From Roseiflexus sp. RS-1 (GTDB lineage Bacteria; Chloroflexota; Chloroflexia; Chloroflexales; Roseiflexaceae): a stretch of 64,000 nt of DNA. The stretch lies in the NCBI RefSeq assembly GCF_000016665.1, contig NC_009523.1, positions 4,029,501 through 4,093,500 on the forward strand. The letters run 5' to 3'. Of the stretch, positions 19,185-28,018 are shown piece after piece. The notes under the pieces are model-generated. The model was not told the DNA's origin and did not search any database. It saw only the letters and a list, made by a program, of their open reading frames with translations. Position 1 is the stretch's first letter; every line of letters begins with the position of its first letter. A program made the position numbers and the translations under genes.

Positions 19185-19820
19185 TCACGTTGCTGCCGAT
19201 GATCCGGTTCCGAACTCCAGATCGGTCAGCACGACCAGCGCATCGAAATCGTCGAGCAGATCGGGGGCATACGTCGCCACCGTCGCGCGCGCAACGGCGC
19301 GTTCAGTCTGATCCGCCCGGCGCAGCAGACGGGTTATATCGGCGACATCCTGCGCCCGACCTGCCTGCAGTTTCATCAGGATCAGAAAGTGTCGCGCTAA
19401 CACCGGGAAACCGGCGAGATCATACATCGGTTGCGCCAGCGCCTCGTTCAGCCAGGGTTCGTCGAACGCCAGCACATCGATGCTGTACCCGACGCCTTCC
19501 TCCGGATGCGCGGTAAATCCACCAATCAGCAACGAGCCGCCAATCCGGTAGCCAGCCGAGATGAACGCAACCCGCGCAGCCTGTTCATCAGCAGCGTGGA
19601 TCACGATATCTACGTCCTGCGTCAGGCGTTCTGAAGCATAGGCGCGCAACGCCATCGCTCCGACCAGCGCCCAGCGCATGCCGCCCAGTATCCGTGACAG
19701 GTCTGGCAGGTGTTGCACAGCGGTTCTCCGGTCTAAAAACGTGTCCGACGAGCCGGTACCCCTGGCAGCGCGTCGCAGCGCAATGCGAATGTATGGATTT
19801 TTTGGTTGCAGCGTCTGCAC
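19185..19820 (-). CDS. Nucleotidyltransferase-fold protein (AbiEii/DUF-type), orphan
   Basis: About 211 residues if translation starts at the GTG at 19820, which has GGAG 6 bp upstream. The frame stays open to 20057, but that stretch looks like repeat DNA. The core MRWALVGAMALRAY followed by RLTQDVDIVI matches the MNT-type nucleotidyltransferase pattern of helix, GG/GA motif and DxD. A helical C-terminal part contains LAGFPVLARHFLILMKLQAGRAQDVADI, as in AbiEii-like proteins (KxxAGRxxDxxDI). No partner gene with a helix-turn-helix AbiEi domain is adjacent, so a toxin-antitoxin role is not supported here. No experimental function is evident. Confidence 0.7.
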   Translation of the reverse strand: MQTLQPKNPYIRIALRRAARGTGSSDTFLDRRTAVQHLPDLSRILGGMRWALVGAMALRAYASERLTQDVDIVIHAADEQAARVAFISAGYRIGGSLLIGGFTAHPEEGVGYSIDVLAFDEPWLNEALAQPMYDLAGFPVLARHFLILMKLQAGRAQDVADITRLLRRADQTERAVARATVATYAPDLLDDFDALVVLTDLEFGTGSSAAT

Positions 19821-19929
19821 GACTCGCTCCGACGGCAGAACCGTCCTGGGTTTGTAAACTATGCCTTCGCGTTGAAGCGTGCATCCGGGTCGCACGACCG
19901 GTTTCGCACGTAAGTGTTCACATTTCGCA

Positions 19930-19988
19930 TGGGAGCAAGGGCATCTTGCTCTCGTAGACGCGACCAGGGCAGGACGCCCTCGCTCCCA
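19930..19988. repeat. 59-bp inverted-repeat element upstream of the nucleotidyltransferase gene
   Basis: The left arm is TGGGAGCAAGGGCATCTTGC and the right arm read on the minus strand is TGGGAGCGAGGGCGTCCTGC, so the two arms match at 17 of 20 positions. They flank a short centre (CTCGTAGACGCGACCAGGG region). Outer GTTCACA/TGTGAAC sequences at about 19916 and 20005 extend the symmetry. It looks like a small mobile or structural intergenic repeat. The stretch 19821-20289 holds nothing else I can identify apart from the start region of the next gene. Confidence 0.65.
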
Positions 19989-20289
19989 GGCGCGTGTGTT
20001 ACCCCAGGTGTGAACAGTTCCTTTCGCACGCTTTCGACACCCCCGCTTCCACCACACATCTTAGCATATTCACGCATAATGGCATATTCCCTCTGGATGA
20101 TACCGAACGCGAAACAATCCTTCTCGATATCTATCTCCGGTCTCTATCCGCAGTGCATCTCTCGCGTTACCATGTTCCCACAAGGCGATATTGTGCAACA
20201 ACCGGCGTGATACGGCGTCAAACAAGACGGAAACGATCGCACAGCGCACTCCCATCCAATGACCGGTTCAGAAAAGTAAGGAGCGGGTT

Positions 20290-21456
20290 GTGTTCAAAGG
20301 CTGGTTTCGACGCAGAGCAACCGTCACTGCCACACCGTCCAACAGCACCTATCGGCATGGCAACGACACGTTGATCGAACTGCGCAACGTCACCAAAGTA
20401 TTCGAGACAGCCGCAGGACCCTTTACCGCCCTCGACAACATCACGCTCAATGTAGACCGCGGTGAATTCGTGGCGATCATCGGCAAGTCGGGAAGCGGCA
20501 AATCCACTCTTATGAACATGATCTCCGGGATCGACCGACCCACATCGGGCGAAGTGTTCATTGGCGATACCGCTGTACACACCCTGAACGAGAGTGAGAT
20601 GGCCGTCTGGCGCGGGCGCAACGTCGGGATCGTGTTTCAGTTCTTCCAGTTGTTGCCCGCGCTCTCACTGGTCGAGAACGTGATGCTGCCGATGGACTTC
20701 TGCAACATGTTCACGCCGCGCGAACGACGCGAACGGGCGATGATGCTCCTCGATCAGGTCGGCATGGCCGACCAGGCGCATAAACTGCCATCCGCCATAT
20801 CCGGCGGGCAGCAGCAACGAGTCGCCATTGCCCGCGCCCTCGCCAACGATCCGCCGATCATTCTTGCCGATGAGCCAACTGGCAACCTCGACTCGAAAAC
20901 GGCGCAACAGGTGTTCACCCTCTTCGAGAAGCTGGTCGATCAGGGCAAAACGATCCTGATGGTCACCCACGACAGCGATATGGCGCGGCGTGTCAGTCGC
21001 GCTGTGATCATCGCCGACGGTCGGATCGTCAACGAATACGTTGCACAGGCGCTCCCCGCCCTGACGCTCGATCAACTGGGCTGGGTGATGCGTCACGCCG
21101 ACATCCGCACGTATGCTCCCGGCGCTGTCATTATCGAGCAGGGCAGCCCGGCAGACAACTTCTACATCATTACCAGAGGGGACGTCGAGGTGTTCATCGA
21201 ACATCCCGACGGCGGCGAAATCATTGTCAACCACCTGAGCACCGGTTCCTACTTCGGCGAAATCGGTCTGCTGCACCAGGGGCGTCGCACCGCTGGCGTG
21301 CGCGCCAGTTTTGCGACCGGCTGCGATGCGGCAGTGCTCGATCAGCAGGAGTTCCACACGTTACTGGCGGAATCGGAAGCCACCAGGAACGCCATTGAAC
21401 GGGTTGCGCGCGAACGTCATTCACGAACGCAGGCAGCAACCCACGACGACATGTAG
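20290..21456 (+). CDS. ABC ATPase (LolD/MacB type) fused to a cyclic-nucleotide-binding domain
   Basis: A 388-residue fusion. Residues about 30-255 are a complete LolD/MacB/SalX-type ATPase: Walker [11 protein letters not shown]-loop [17 protein letters not shown], signature [15 protein letters not shown], Walker [14 protein letters not shown]-loop MVTHD. Residues about 270-385 form a cNMP-binding domain: [10 protein letters not shown], then the phosphate-binding-cassette-like [18 protein letters not shown]. The start is a GTG with AAGGAG 9 bp upstream. The HlyD-like lipoprotein gene follows after 40 bp, but no FtsX/MacB permease gene is adjacent, so the membrane partner must be encoded elsewhere. 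The fusion suggests export gated by a nucleotide second messenger. Confidence 0.9.
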   Translation: MFKGWFRRRATVTATPSNSTYRHGNDTLIELRNVTKVFETAAGPFTALDNITLNVDRGEFVAIIGKSGSGKSTLMNMISGIDRPTSGEVFIGDTAVHTLNESEMAVWRGRNVGIVFQFFQLLPALSLVENVMLPMDFCNMFTPRERRERAMMLLDQVGMADQAHKLPSAISGGQQQRVAIARALANDPPIILADEPTGNLDSKTAQQVFTLFEKLVDQGKTILMVTHDSDMARRVSRAVIIADGRIVNEYVAQALPALTLDQLGWVMRHADIRTYAPGAVIIEQGSPADNFYIITRGDVEVFIEHPDGGEIIVNHLSTGSYFGEIGLLHQGRRTAGVRASFATGCDAAVLDQQEFHTLLAESEATRNAIERVARERHSRTQAATHDDM

Positions 21457-21496
21457 TCCCGTCTTTATGCGTCTACAGAGAGAGTGAGGCAGGCGC

Positions 21497-23005
21497 ATGT
21501 TCTGGTTCTCGATGAAACGAACGGTGATGACAGCGGCAGCGCTTCTGGCGCTGACCGCCTGTGGCGGTCAGGCGACCGCCATCCAGCCCACCCCCATACC
21601 GCCTGTGCGCGCTGATGAGCGCGTGGTCGCCGAAGCCCGCGTTGTGCCGGCACGCAGCGCTGCGCTGGCGATGAATAGCAGCGGCGTGGTGGCGGACGTG
21701 CTTGTATCAGAAGGCGACACAGTTCAGGCGCAACAGGTGCTGCTCGTGCTCGACACCCGACGACAAGAGGCAATCGTTGCACAGGCGGCAGCCGATAAGG
21801 CGCGCGCCGAAGCGACACTGGCGCGTCTGAAAGCAGGACCGACCGAAGAGGAGATTGTCGCTGCCGAAGCGCAGGTGCAGCGTGCCGAAGCACAATTGCA
21901 GCAGGTGCGCGGCAATGTCACCGACCGCGACATCCTTGCCGCCGAAGCCCGTCTCCAGCAGGCGCGTGCGCGCCTTGCAGAACTTGAGCGCGCCAGCAAC
22001 CGCCCCGAAGTCGTTCAGGCAGGCGCACGCCTGGAAGAAGCACGCGCCACGCTCGAAGCCGAAAAAGCGCGTCTCTCCGCCGCCAAGACCGATGCCCGTC
22101 TGCGGATGGAACAGGCTGTCGAAGCGCTCACCCGCGCTCAATCAGCGTGGGTCGTCGCAAAAAATGAGTGGGATAGCGTACAGGCCGACGGTCAACACCC
22201 GACGCTCGGTTATGGATTGAACGAAGCTGAGAAGCGCAAATTCTACGATGCGTTCGTTCAGGCGGAAACAGCGCTGCGGAGCGCCGAAAGCAGCCTGGAA
22301 CAGGCGCGCATCGCATACGACGCCGCGCGTCAGGCGGAAGCGGCGGGCGTCAGCGCCGCCGGGCAGCGCGTCGTCGAGGCGCAGGCGGCGTATGACCGCA
22401 TTGTCCGCAGCACAAACAACGATGAACTCGCTGCGGCGCGCGCTGAAGTCGCCGATGCCCAGGCGCGCCTGGAGAGACTCCGTGGCGAAGAACGCGCCGG
22501 CGCCATCGCCGTCGCCGAAGCGACGCTGGCGGAAGCCCGCGCCAACCTGGCACGGTTGAAAGCCGGTCCTACTGCTGCGCAGATCGCCGAAGCAGAGGCC
22601 GATGTACGCCGCGCCACTGCCGCGCTCCAGGCGGCACAGACACAACTCGATGAATTGACCCTGCGCGCGCCATTCGGTGGTCTGATTGCTGCGGTCAATA
22701 TCAAACCGGGCGAGTATGTCACCCCTGGCACACCATTGATTACCATCGGCGATCCCGGCGCCTGGCAGATCGAAACAACCGACCTGACCGAACTCAGCAT
22801 CGTCAAAGTGCAACCTGATGCACCGGTCACGATCACTTTCGATGCACTGCCCGGCCTCGAAATGCAGGGGCGCGTCACACGGATCCGTGAACTCGGCGAG
22901 AACCGCCAGGGCGACATTACCTACCGCGTCATCATCACCCCGGCGCAACACAACCCTCGCCTGCGCTGGAATATGACCGCTTCGGTTGCGATCGGTCAAC
23001 CGTAA
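21497..23005 (+). CDS. HlyD/RND-type periplasmic adaptor lipoprotein with long coiled coil
   Basis: The 502-residue protein begins with a lipoprotein signal (LLALTACGGQ). A short lipoyl-like beta half-motif (VADVLVSEGDTVQAQQVLLVLDTR) follows. Then comes a long Ala/Glu/Arg-rich heptad region from about residue 95 to 380 with repeated VAEAEAxLxxAxAxLxRLKAGPT, and the second lipoyl half plus beta-barrel (LRAPFGGLIAAVNIKPGEYV). Such proteins link an inner-membrane transporter to the outside. Together with the preceding ABC-cNMP protein it forms two parts of a MacAB-like exporter lacking its permease here. A hairpin at 23014 ends the unit. Confidence 0.85.
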   Translation: MFWFSMKRTVMTAAALLALTACGGQATAIQPTPIPPVRADERVVAEARVVPARSAALAMNSSGVVADVLVSEGDTVQAQQVLLVLDTRRQEAIVAQAAADKARAEATLARLKAGPTEEEIVAAEAQVQRAEAQLQQVRGNVTDRDILAAEARLQQARARLAELERASNRPEVVQAGARLEEARATLEAEKARLSAAKTDARLRMEQAVEALTRAQSAWVVAKNEWDSVQADGQHPTLGYGLNEAEKRKFYDAFVQAETALRSAESSLEQARIAYDAARQAEAAGVSAAGQRVVEAQAAYDRIVRSTNNDELAAARAEVADAQARLERLRGEERAGAIAVAEATLAEARANLARLKAGPTAAQIAEAEADVRRATAALQAAQTQLDELTLRAPFGGLIAAVNIKPGEYVTPGTPLITIGDPGAWQIETTDLTELSIVKVQPDAPVTITFDALPGLEMQGRVTRIRELGENRQGDITYRVIITPAQHNPRLRWNMTASVAIGQP

Positions 23006-23013
23006 CAACAACG

Positions 23014-23042
23014 CGCCAGGGATCGCGCTGCGACCCCTGGCG
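23014..23042 (+). terminator. Terminator-like hairpin after the adaptor gene
   Basis: CGCCAGGG and CCCTGGCG form a perfect 8-bp stem around a 13-nt loop, 9 bp after the stop codon. No clear U-tract. Confidence 0.5.
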
Positions 23043-23053
23043 TGCTGCTAACC

Positions 23054-23144
23054 TGGCGGGGAGGGCGGGATTTGAACCCGCGAGGGGGTGTTACCCCCTA
23101 CGGCATTTCCAGTGCCGCGCACTAGGCCACTATGCGACCTCCCC
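23054..23144 (-). tRNA. tRNA-Ser (anticodon GGA)
   Basis: On the minus strand the acceptor GGGGAGG pairs with CCTCCCC, followed by discriminator G and an encoded CCA. The anticodon loop CTGGAAA gives GGA (reads TCC/TCT). A long variable arm (GGGGGT...ACCCCC) and T-loop GGTTCAAATCC mark a class II serine tRNA, 91 nt with CCA. Confidence 0.95.
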
Positions 23145-23292
23145 CTGCATTCATCTGGACAACCGTACTACCTCACACGCTTCGCGTCTGCGGCACGGCA
23201 CTATGACCGTTGCGAAGGTCGCGCTGCCGTCTCCCTGCAACGCCCGGCAGTATATTATACACGATTCCAGCCGCTATGCTACAATATGCACC

Positions 23293-23616
23293 ATGGCTCG
23301 TGACATCGTGCGTGTCGCCGCATACCACGACATTCCGCCTGGTCGGATGATCTATGTCGAGATCGATGGCCTGCCCATCGCACTGGCAAACGTCGCAGGC
23401 GTGATCTACGCTTTCAGCGATTCCTGCCGGCACGAGGGCGGTCCTCTCTCGTCCGGCGTCCTTATCGGCGAGACGGTCACATGCCCGTGGCATGGATGGA
23501 CCTACAACGTCCGCACTGGTAAAGCGATCGTGCCGCCGGTTGGCATTCGCATTCCAACCTATGAGACGCGCATCGAAGGGAACGATGTGTTTGTCGTCCT
23601 TGACTGGCCCGATTGA
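23293..23616 (+). CDS. Small Rieske [2Fe-2S] ferredoxin-type protein
   Basis: About 107 residues from the ATG at 23293. The Rieske ligands are plain: CRHEGGP and CPWHGW, spaced C-x-H-x17-C-x2-H, on a single small domain without a membrane anchor, like the ferredoxin subunits of dioxygenases or NirD. The frame is open upstream to 23203 but that part is AT-rich spacer with promoter-like sequence (TACAAT at about 23279), so the shorter start is preferred. A Shine-Dalgarno is not evident, so leaderless translation is possible. The LarA-like gene follows directly, which suggests one transcript; the electron partner is unknown. Confidence 0.85.
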   Translation: MARDIVRVAAYHDIPPGRMIYVEIDGLPIALANVAGVIYAFSDSCRHEGGPLSSGVLIGETVTCPWHGWTYNVRTGKAIVPPVGIRIPTYETRIEGNDVFVVLDWPD

Positions 23617-23627
23617 TGGAGAACGTC

Positions 23628-24890
23628 ATGAACGATGCCGTGCCGCTGCCGCCATCCTGGCGGGTGACTCGCGCTATCAGTCATACCCCCGTTGCGTCGC
23701 ATACCACGACGATCCACGTCGGTGACCGGCGTCTCACCGATCTCGCTCGACCAGGCATGCGCGTGACCATTGCCTTTACCGACGCGACCCGCGCCTGCCC
23801 CGATGAACACCTGGTCGGCGGTCTCCTGAATGAACTTGAGGCGTGCGGGATCGCTCCGGAGCACATTACCCTGATCTGCGCCACTGGTCTGCATCGCCCT
23901 TCGACTGCCACCGAACGCCTGGCAAAACTGGGACCTGCCATCGTTGCCCGTTACCGTATTGTTGACCACAATGCACTCGATCCCGACGGACTCGTCGATC
24001 TTGGCATCATCGACGGCATACCGCTGGTCGTCAACCGGCAGTGTGTCGAATGCGACCTCCTTCTGGCAACCGGCGTTGTCGAACCGCACCAGTACGCCGG
24101 TTATTCCGGCGGCGCGAAAACAGTCGTCATTGGTTGCGGCGGCGAGGCGACCATCAGCGCAACCCACGGACCCGTGATGCTCGACCATGCCGGCACTCGC
24201 CTGGGATCAATCGAAGGCAACCCGTTTCAGGCATTCGTGCGGGCTGGCGGCGAACGCATCGGATTGCGCTACGTGGTCAACACCATCCTCGACGAGACGG
24301 GAGAGCCGCTCATAATCGCCGCCGGTCCGCCAGTCGCTGTCCACGATTATCTGGTAGCGCAGGCGCGCACGATCTACGAAACGCCGGTGAACCATCCGGT
24401 GCACGTGGCGTGTGCAGGGGTCGAGGGACCCAAAGCGGTCAATCTGTATCAGGCGAGTCGTGCAGCAACCTATCTGGCGCTGGCGGAACGCACCCCGCTT
24501 CTCCCCGGCGCGCCGATCCTGTTACCGGCGCCAATACCGGAAGGCGCTGGCGAGGGCGCTGGCGAACGACGGTTCTTCGAAGCGCTGGCACGCGCACCAT
24601 CACCTCATCACCTTCTGGAAGACCTGCGACAGACCGGCTTTCCTGCCGGAGCGCAACGCGCCTACATCCTGGCGCAGACGCTGGTGCGCCATCCGATCAT
24701 CGTCGTCGGCGCGCAGCATCCCGACGTTGTGCGCGCCTGCCATATGCACGCCGCGCCCGATATGGCGACCGGGATTGCGCTGGCAGATCGTCTGGCGCGT
24801 GAAGCATTTTCACTGGCGCCCGACGCGCCGCTCGAGTTTCTGGATGTGCCGCATGCGCTGTTGACCATGCCACGACTGACCGTTCCATAA
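23628..24890 (+). CDS. LarA/DUF2088-type nickel-pincer racemase-like protein
   Basis: A 420-residue protein of the lactate racemase catalytic family. Characteristic segments are IAFTDATRACPDE, ICATGLHR and PHQYAGYSGGAKTVVIGCGG, the last containing the histidine and lysine environment of the nickel-pincer cofactor site. The ATG at 23628 is chosen for GGAG 7 bp upstream; TTG/ATG codons at 23613-23616 overlap the Rieske stop. LarA homologues racemise or epimerise 2-hydroxy acids, but substrate varies and cannot be read here. No larB, larC or larE cofactor genes are next to it. deoC follows after 18 bp. Confidence 0.82.
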   Translation: MNDAVPLPPSWRVTRAISHTPVASHTTTIHVGDRRLTDLARPGMRVTIAFTDATRACPDEHLVGGLLNELEACGIAPEHITLICATGLHRPSTATERLAKLGPAIVARYRIVDHNALDPDGLVDLGIIDGIPLVVNRQCVECDLLLATGVVEPHQYAGYSGGAKTVVIGCGGEATISATHGPVMLDHAGTRLGSIEGNPFQAFVRAGGERIGLRYVVNTILDETGEPLIIAAGPPVAVHDYLVAQARTIYETPVNHPVHVACAGVEGPKAVNLYQASRAATYLALAERTPLLPGAPILLPAPIPEGAGEGAGERRFFEALARAPSPHHLLEDLRQTGFPAGAQRAYILAQTLVRHPIIVVGAQHPDVVRACHMHAAPDMATGIALADRLAREAFSLAPDAPLEFLDVPHALLTMPRLTVP

Positions 24891-24908
24891 ACTGAAAGCG
24901 AGCAATCG

Positions 24909-25571
24909 ATGAACATCGCACGAATGATCGATCATACGCTGTTGAAACCCGATGCAACACCGCAGCAGATCGCACAGATATGCGCTGAGGCGCGCGAATA
25001 CGGCTTCGCTGCCGTCTGTGTCAACCCGGTGCATGTGGCACAGGCAGCCGCGCTACTCTTGGGAAGCGCCACTGTCGTATGCTCGGTTGCCGGATTTCCG
25101 CTGGGAGCAACCAGCACAGCGGTGAAAGTCTTCGAGACCCGCCAGGCAATCGCCGACGGCGCGCGTGAGATCGACATGGTCATCAGCATCGGTCATCTCA
25201 AACACGGCGACAATGACCACGTGCTCAACGACATCCGCAGCGTCGTCGAAGCAGCGCATACCGGCGGAGCGATCTGCAAAGTCATCATCGAAACCGCTCT
25301 GCTGACCGACGAAGAGAAGCGACGCGCGTGCATCCTTGCGGTTGAAGCTGGCGCCGATTTTGTGAAGACCTCAACCGGGTTTGCATCAGGCGGTGCCACC
25401 GTCGAGGATGTAGCGCTCATGCGCGCGGTCGTTGGCAATCGCGCCCGGATCAAGGCTGCCGGCGGCATTCGCACACTGGCGGACGCCCACGCTATGATTG
25501 CTGCCGGTGCAGCACGCATCGGCACAAGTTCCGGCGTTGCGATTGTCCGTGAAACAATGGACCAAAAATAG
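24909..25571 (+). CDS. deoC: Deoxyribose-phosphate aldolase
   Basis: The 220-residue protein has the family N-terminus [16 protein letters not shown] and normal length. Visible active-site elements are EIDMVI (aspartate), [10 protein letters not shown] and the Schiff-base lysine in FVKTSTGF, followed by the phosphate-binding IKAAGGIRT and GTSSG. It cleaves 2-deoxyribose 5-phosphate to glyceraldehyde 3-phosphate and acetaldehyde. It is 18 bp downstream of the LarA-like gene and likely in the same transcript. Confidence 0.95.
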   Translation: MNIARMIDHTLLKPDATPQQIAQICAEAREYGFAAVCVNPVHVAQAAALLLGSATVVCSVAGFPLGATSTAVKVFETRQAIADGAREIDMVISIGHLKHGDNDHVLNDIRSVVEAAHTGGAICKVIIETALLTDEEKRRACILAVEAGADFVKTSTGFASGGATVEDVALMRAVVGNRARIKAAGGIRTLADAHAMIAAGAARIGTSSGVAIVRETMDQK

Positions 25572-25704
25572 TCCATATCTGGTCTTTTCTTTCTGGCTTA
25601 TTTGTGGTACGCTAGTGCGTGACGGCATGACCCCTGTGACTGGCTGACATTTCTGTCGAGCGCCAGCCTTTCGACACCATAACGCAACCGAAAAGGAGCA
25701 GGTC

Positions 25705-26193
25705 ATGGTTCCTCTGGATGAGTGGCTTGCGGTTCGGGGAGACCAGTACGCGACACTGCTTGACATGCAGCGCGAACATATCTGCCGTACAGTCACTGAA
25801 CGCCTCAAACATGCTTTCCCGACGCTCTGTTATGATCCATCGCGCCCCGATGCAACCGAGTTCCAACAAATGGTCTATGAACGTACCCCTCATCGCTTTC
25901 ATCGGTTGATCCAGGTCGTTCTACGGTTGCAGTCGATCTCCGTCATCGAACGCGAATATCGATGGGGATGGCCCGTGCTTCAGCGGTACCGGGTGGAGCA
26001 GGTCCACCTCATTTCCCACATTCGCTGGTATTTCGAGGCAGCGCGCAAGTTCGCGCCGCTCGCGCGATCGGATCGACGCCCGTTCGCGCAACTGGAAGCC
26101 AGGATCATCCAGATCGTCCAGAGTATTACCCAAACGACGATCGATGCGATCAGTGGCAATGGGCTGCAGGGAAGTCTCGGTTTTGCCACGTAG
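25705..26193 (+). CDS. Uncharacterised 162-residue protein
   Basis: I do not recognise the family. The ATG at 25705 has AAAAGGAG 6 bp upstream, a good translation signal. The protein is predicted all-helical and soluble, without signal peptide or transmembrane segment, and carries Trp/Tyr-rich segments such as REYRWGWPVLQRYR. It stands alone between deoC and the tRNA cluster, with a 133-bp upstream gap. Codon use matches its neighbours, so it is likely a genuine gene. Confidence 0.65.
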   Translation: MVPLDEWLAVRGDQYATLLDMQREHICRTVTERLKHAFPTLCYDPSRPDATEFQQMVYERTPHRFHRLIQVVLRLQSISVIEREYRWGWPVLQRYRVEQVHLISHIRWYFEAARKFAPLARSDRRPFAQLEARIIQIVQSITQTTIDAISGNGLQGSLGFAT

Positions 26194-26225
26194 CGCCGGA
26201 GATCAACCGCTCAACCGCCGCGATC

Positions 26226-26254
26226 TTGCGAAAATCGCATCGATATGCTATTAT
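26226..26254 (+). promoter_or_regulatory. Promoter of the tRNA-Trp/Ser/Ser cluster
   Basis: TTGCGA (26226-26231), 17 bp, TATTAT (26249-26254), followed 12 bp later by the tRNA-Trp 5' end. Good sigma-70-type spacing. Confidence 0.6.
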
Positions 26255-26266
26255 GATCGCCGACGC

Positions 26267-26342
26267 AGGCGGGTAGCTCAATTGGCAGAGCAGCGGCCTC
26301 CAAATCCGCAGGTTGCAGGTTCGATTCCTGTCCCGCCTGCCA
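26267..26342 (+). tRNA. tRNA-Trp (anticodon CCA)
   Basis: AGGCGGG pairs with CCCGCCT; discriminator G; CCA encoded. Anticodon loop CTCCAAA gives CCA. The T-arm GGTTCGATTCC is canonical. 76 nt. Confidence 0.96.
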
Positions 26343-26380
26343 CCCCAATGAGGCGGCGCTTCGGCGCTCTTCGTGACAGG

Positions 26381-26472
26381 GGAGGGGTGGCAGAGTGGTT
26401 GTAATGCAGTCGTCTTGAAAACGACCGGCCCTTCAACAAGGCCCGTGGGTTCGAATCCCACCCCCTCCGCCA
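26381..26472 (+). tRNA. tRNA-Ser (anticodon TGA)
   Basis: GGAGGGG pairs with CCCCTCC; discriminator G; CCA encoded. Anticodon loop CTTGAAA gives TGA. Long variable arm typical of class II serine tRNA; T-loop GGTTCGAATCC. 92 nt. Confidence 0.96.
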
Positions 26473-26485
26473 TCCAGGACAATAC

Positions 26486-26576
26486 GGGGAGGTCGCATAG
26501 TTGGCCTAGTGCGGCGGTTTGCTAAACCGCTAGGGGAGCAATCCCCTCGAGGGTTCGAATCCCTCCCTCCCCGCCA
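26486..26576 (+). tRNA. tRNA-Ser (anticodon GCT)
   Basis: GGGGAGG pairs with CCTCCCC; discriminator G; CCA encoded. Anticodon loop TTGCTAA gives GCT. Long variable arm. 13 bp after the preceding tRNA, so one transcript is likely. The acceptor stem is identical to that of the Ser-GGA gene at 23054. Confidence 0.96.
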
Positions 26577-26780
26577 CTTCTCCCTGTCACACCTTTCCGC
26601 ATTCCCTGAACGTAGCATCCCTGTCTCCCATCGCCAGGCGCCTCCGATCCAGGCGTCTCCACGTGATCGTTCATCCTTTCCTCAAACGATCTACATATCT
26701 TCCTAACAATTTTTTCCTACCATAGACGCAGCGGACACACGACACCGCACACGCACAGTTGACATGGAGGAATACAGGGT

Positions 26781-27497
26781 ATGAAACAACTACGTTTCCT
26801 GCTGATCGGGGCAATGGTCATGGGAGTTGCACTCGGCATTGCTATCGGTCCGATCTTTGCTGCAACAACCGCCAGCGCCCAATCACCCAAAGCGGCGCAT
26901 CCCGGAATCTGGACCGCCGATGGATCGCTCTGGGATGCGTTTCTCGACAATCTGGCCGCTACGCTGAACATCCAGCGCGCCACGCTCGACGGCGCTATCA
27001 CGACCGCCGGGAACAGAACGATTGACGACGCGGTGCAACAGGGGAAACTGACACAGGCGCAGGGTGATGCGCTCAAGTCGCGCCTCCAGAACGGTGACAT
27101 CGGCGTCCTGCGGGGACGGGGACGCATTCCGGGACCGGCGGCAACTGCGCTCCGCGATCTTCCCCAGGCAATGCTTGAAGCCGCTGCCCAGAAATTGGGG
27201 ATGACCACGACTGAACTGCTGACCCAACTGCGGAGCGGGCAGACGCTGGCACAGATCGCCCAGGCGAAAGGAACCACTGAACAGGCGGTTATCGACGCAG
27301 CGCTCGCTGCAGCCAAAACCCGCTTGAGCCAGGCGGTCGCTGATGGGGATCTGACCCAGGCGCAGGCGGATACCATCTATGCGAAGCTAGAGCAGAAAGG
27401 ATCGCTCTTCTTCACCCCACGCGGGCGCGGCTTCCACGGGCGGGGATGGTGGGCAGCGCCGCTCACGCCGACGCCAACCCCATCGAGCACAACGTAG
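26781..27497 (+). CDS. Secreted helical protein with two SpoIIID-like/DUF2680-like repeats
   Basis: The 238-residue protein has a signal peptide (AMVMGVALGIAIGPIFAATTASAQ) and AGGAGG-like GGAGG 14 bp before the ATG. The mature part contains the pattern LAATLNIQRATLDGAI...AVQQGKLTQAQGDALKSRL and a second helical block AAQKLGMTTTELLTQL...AVADGDLTQAQADTIYAKLE. That pairing of LTQAQAD turns resembles DUF2680-type secreted helical proteins. The C-terminus is Gly/Arg-rich, then Pro/Thr-rich. Function is unknown; export to the cell surface is inferred. It is monocistronic and faces the Nudix gene across a hairpin. Confidence 0.75.
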   Translation: MKQLRFLLIGAMVMGVALGIAIGPIFAATTASAQSPKAAHPGIWTADGSLWDAFLDNLAATLNIQRATLDGAITTAGNRTIDDAVQQGKLTQAQGDALKSRLQNGDIGVLRGRGRIPGPAATALRDLPQAMLEAAAQKLGMTTTELLTQLRSGQTLAQIAQAKGTTEQAVIDAALAAAKTRLSQAVADGDLTQAQADTIYAKLEQKGSLFFTPRGRGFHGRGWWAAPLTPTPTPSSTT

Positions 27498-27525
27498 CGA
27501 TCAGGGGAGAACCTTTCAGGAAGAA

Positions 27526-27550
27526 TGGGCGAGGGCAGAGCTTTCGCCCA
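27526..27550. terminator. Bidirectional terminator-like hairpin between convergent genes
   Basis: TGGGCGA and TCGCCCA form a perfect 7-bp stem between the ends of the secreted-protein gene (+) and the Nudix gene (-). CATTTTCC follows on the plus strand. Confidence 0.5.
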
Positions 27551-27552
27551 CG

Positions 27553-28002
27553 TCATTTTCCCTCCAGAAGCTGACGCACCTGATTGAGCACATCGCGTTC
27601 ACGGGCGAAACTGGCTCTCTCCGCCGCTTCCTGAAGGGAAAACCAGCGCACATCATCGACCTCAGCCGTCTGCGGCATCAGCGCCCCCCCCGTATAGCGC
27701 ACGAGGAACAGATCGACATACTTGTGAATGCGCGTCGATCCGGCGCGAAACCAGTACTCGATCGTTGCAAGATGGCGTTCGACAACACCGGTCAGTCCGG
27801 TTTCCTCGGCGATTTCGCGCACTGCGGCGGCTTCCGCCGTCTCGCCGCGACGCACGTGACCCTTGGGTAAACCCCAGCGTCGTCCTTCATGGGTGGCGAT
27901 CAGCGCCACTTCAAACCGATTGCCATTGACACGGTAAATAACGCCTCCTGCGGAGTAGGCGACGCGCTGATCAGGCATCGATGAGTGCTTGTCAGATGTC
28001 AT
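27553..28002 (-). CDS. Nudix hydrolase
   Basis: The 149-residue protein contains a full Nudix box, GHVRRGETAEAAAVREIAEE followed by TGL (pattern GX5EX7REUXEEXGU). It should cleave a nucleoside diphosphate linked to another group; the exact substrate cannot be read. It begins 16 bp after the inorganic pyrophosphatase gene on the same strand, a functionally sensible pair. No obvious ribosome binding site precedes the ATG at 28002. Confidence 0.88.
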   Translation of the reverse strand: MTSDKHSSMPDQRVAYSAGGVIYRVNGNRFEVALIATHEGRRWGLPKGHVRRGETAEAAAVREIAEETGLTGVVERHLATIEYWFRAGSTRIHKYVDLFLVRYTGGALMPQTAEVDDVRWFSLQEAAERASFARERDVLNQVRQLLEGK

Positions 28003-28018
28003 GCGTCAGCATACCAGG

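Noticed and set aside
19185-19820. AbiE phage-defence or toxin-antitoxin system
   Set aside because: Only an AbiEii-like nucleotidyltransferase fold is visible; no AbiEi partner on either side.
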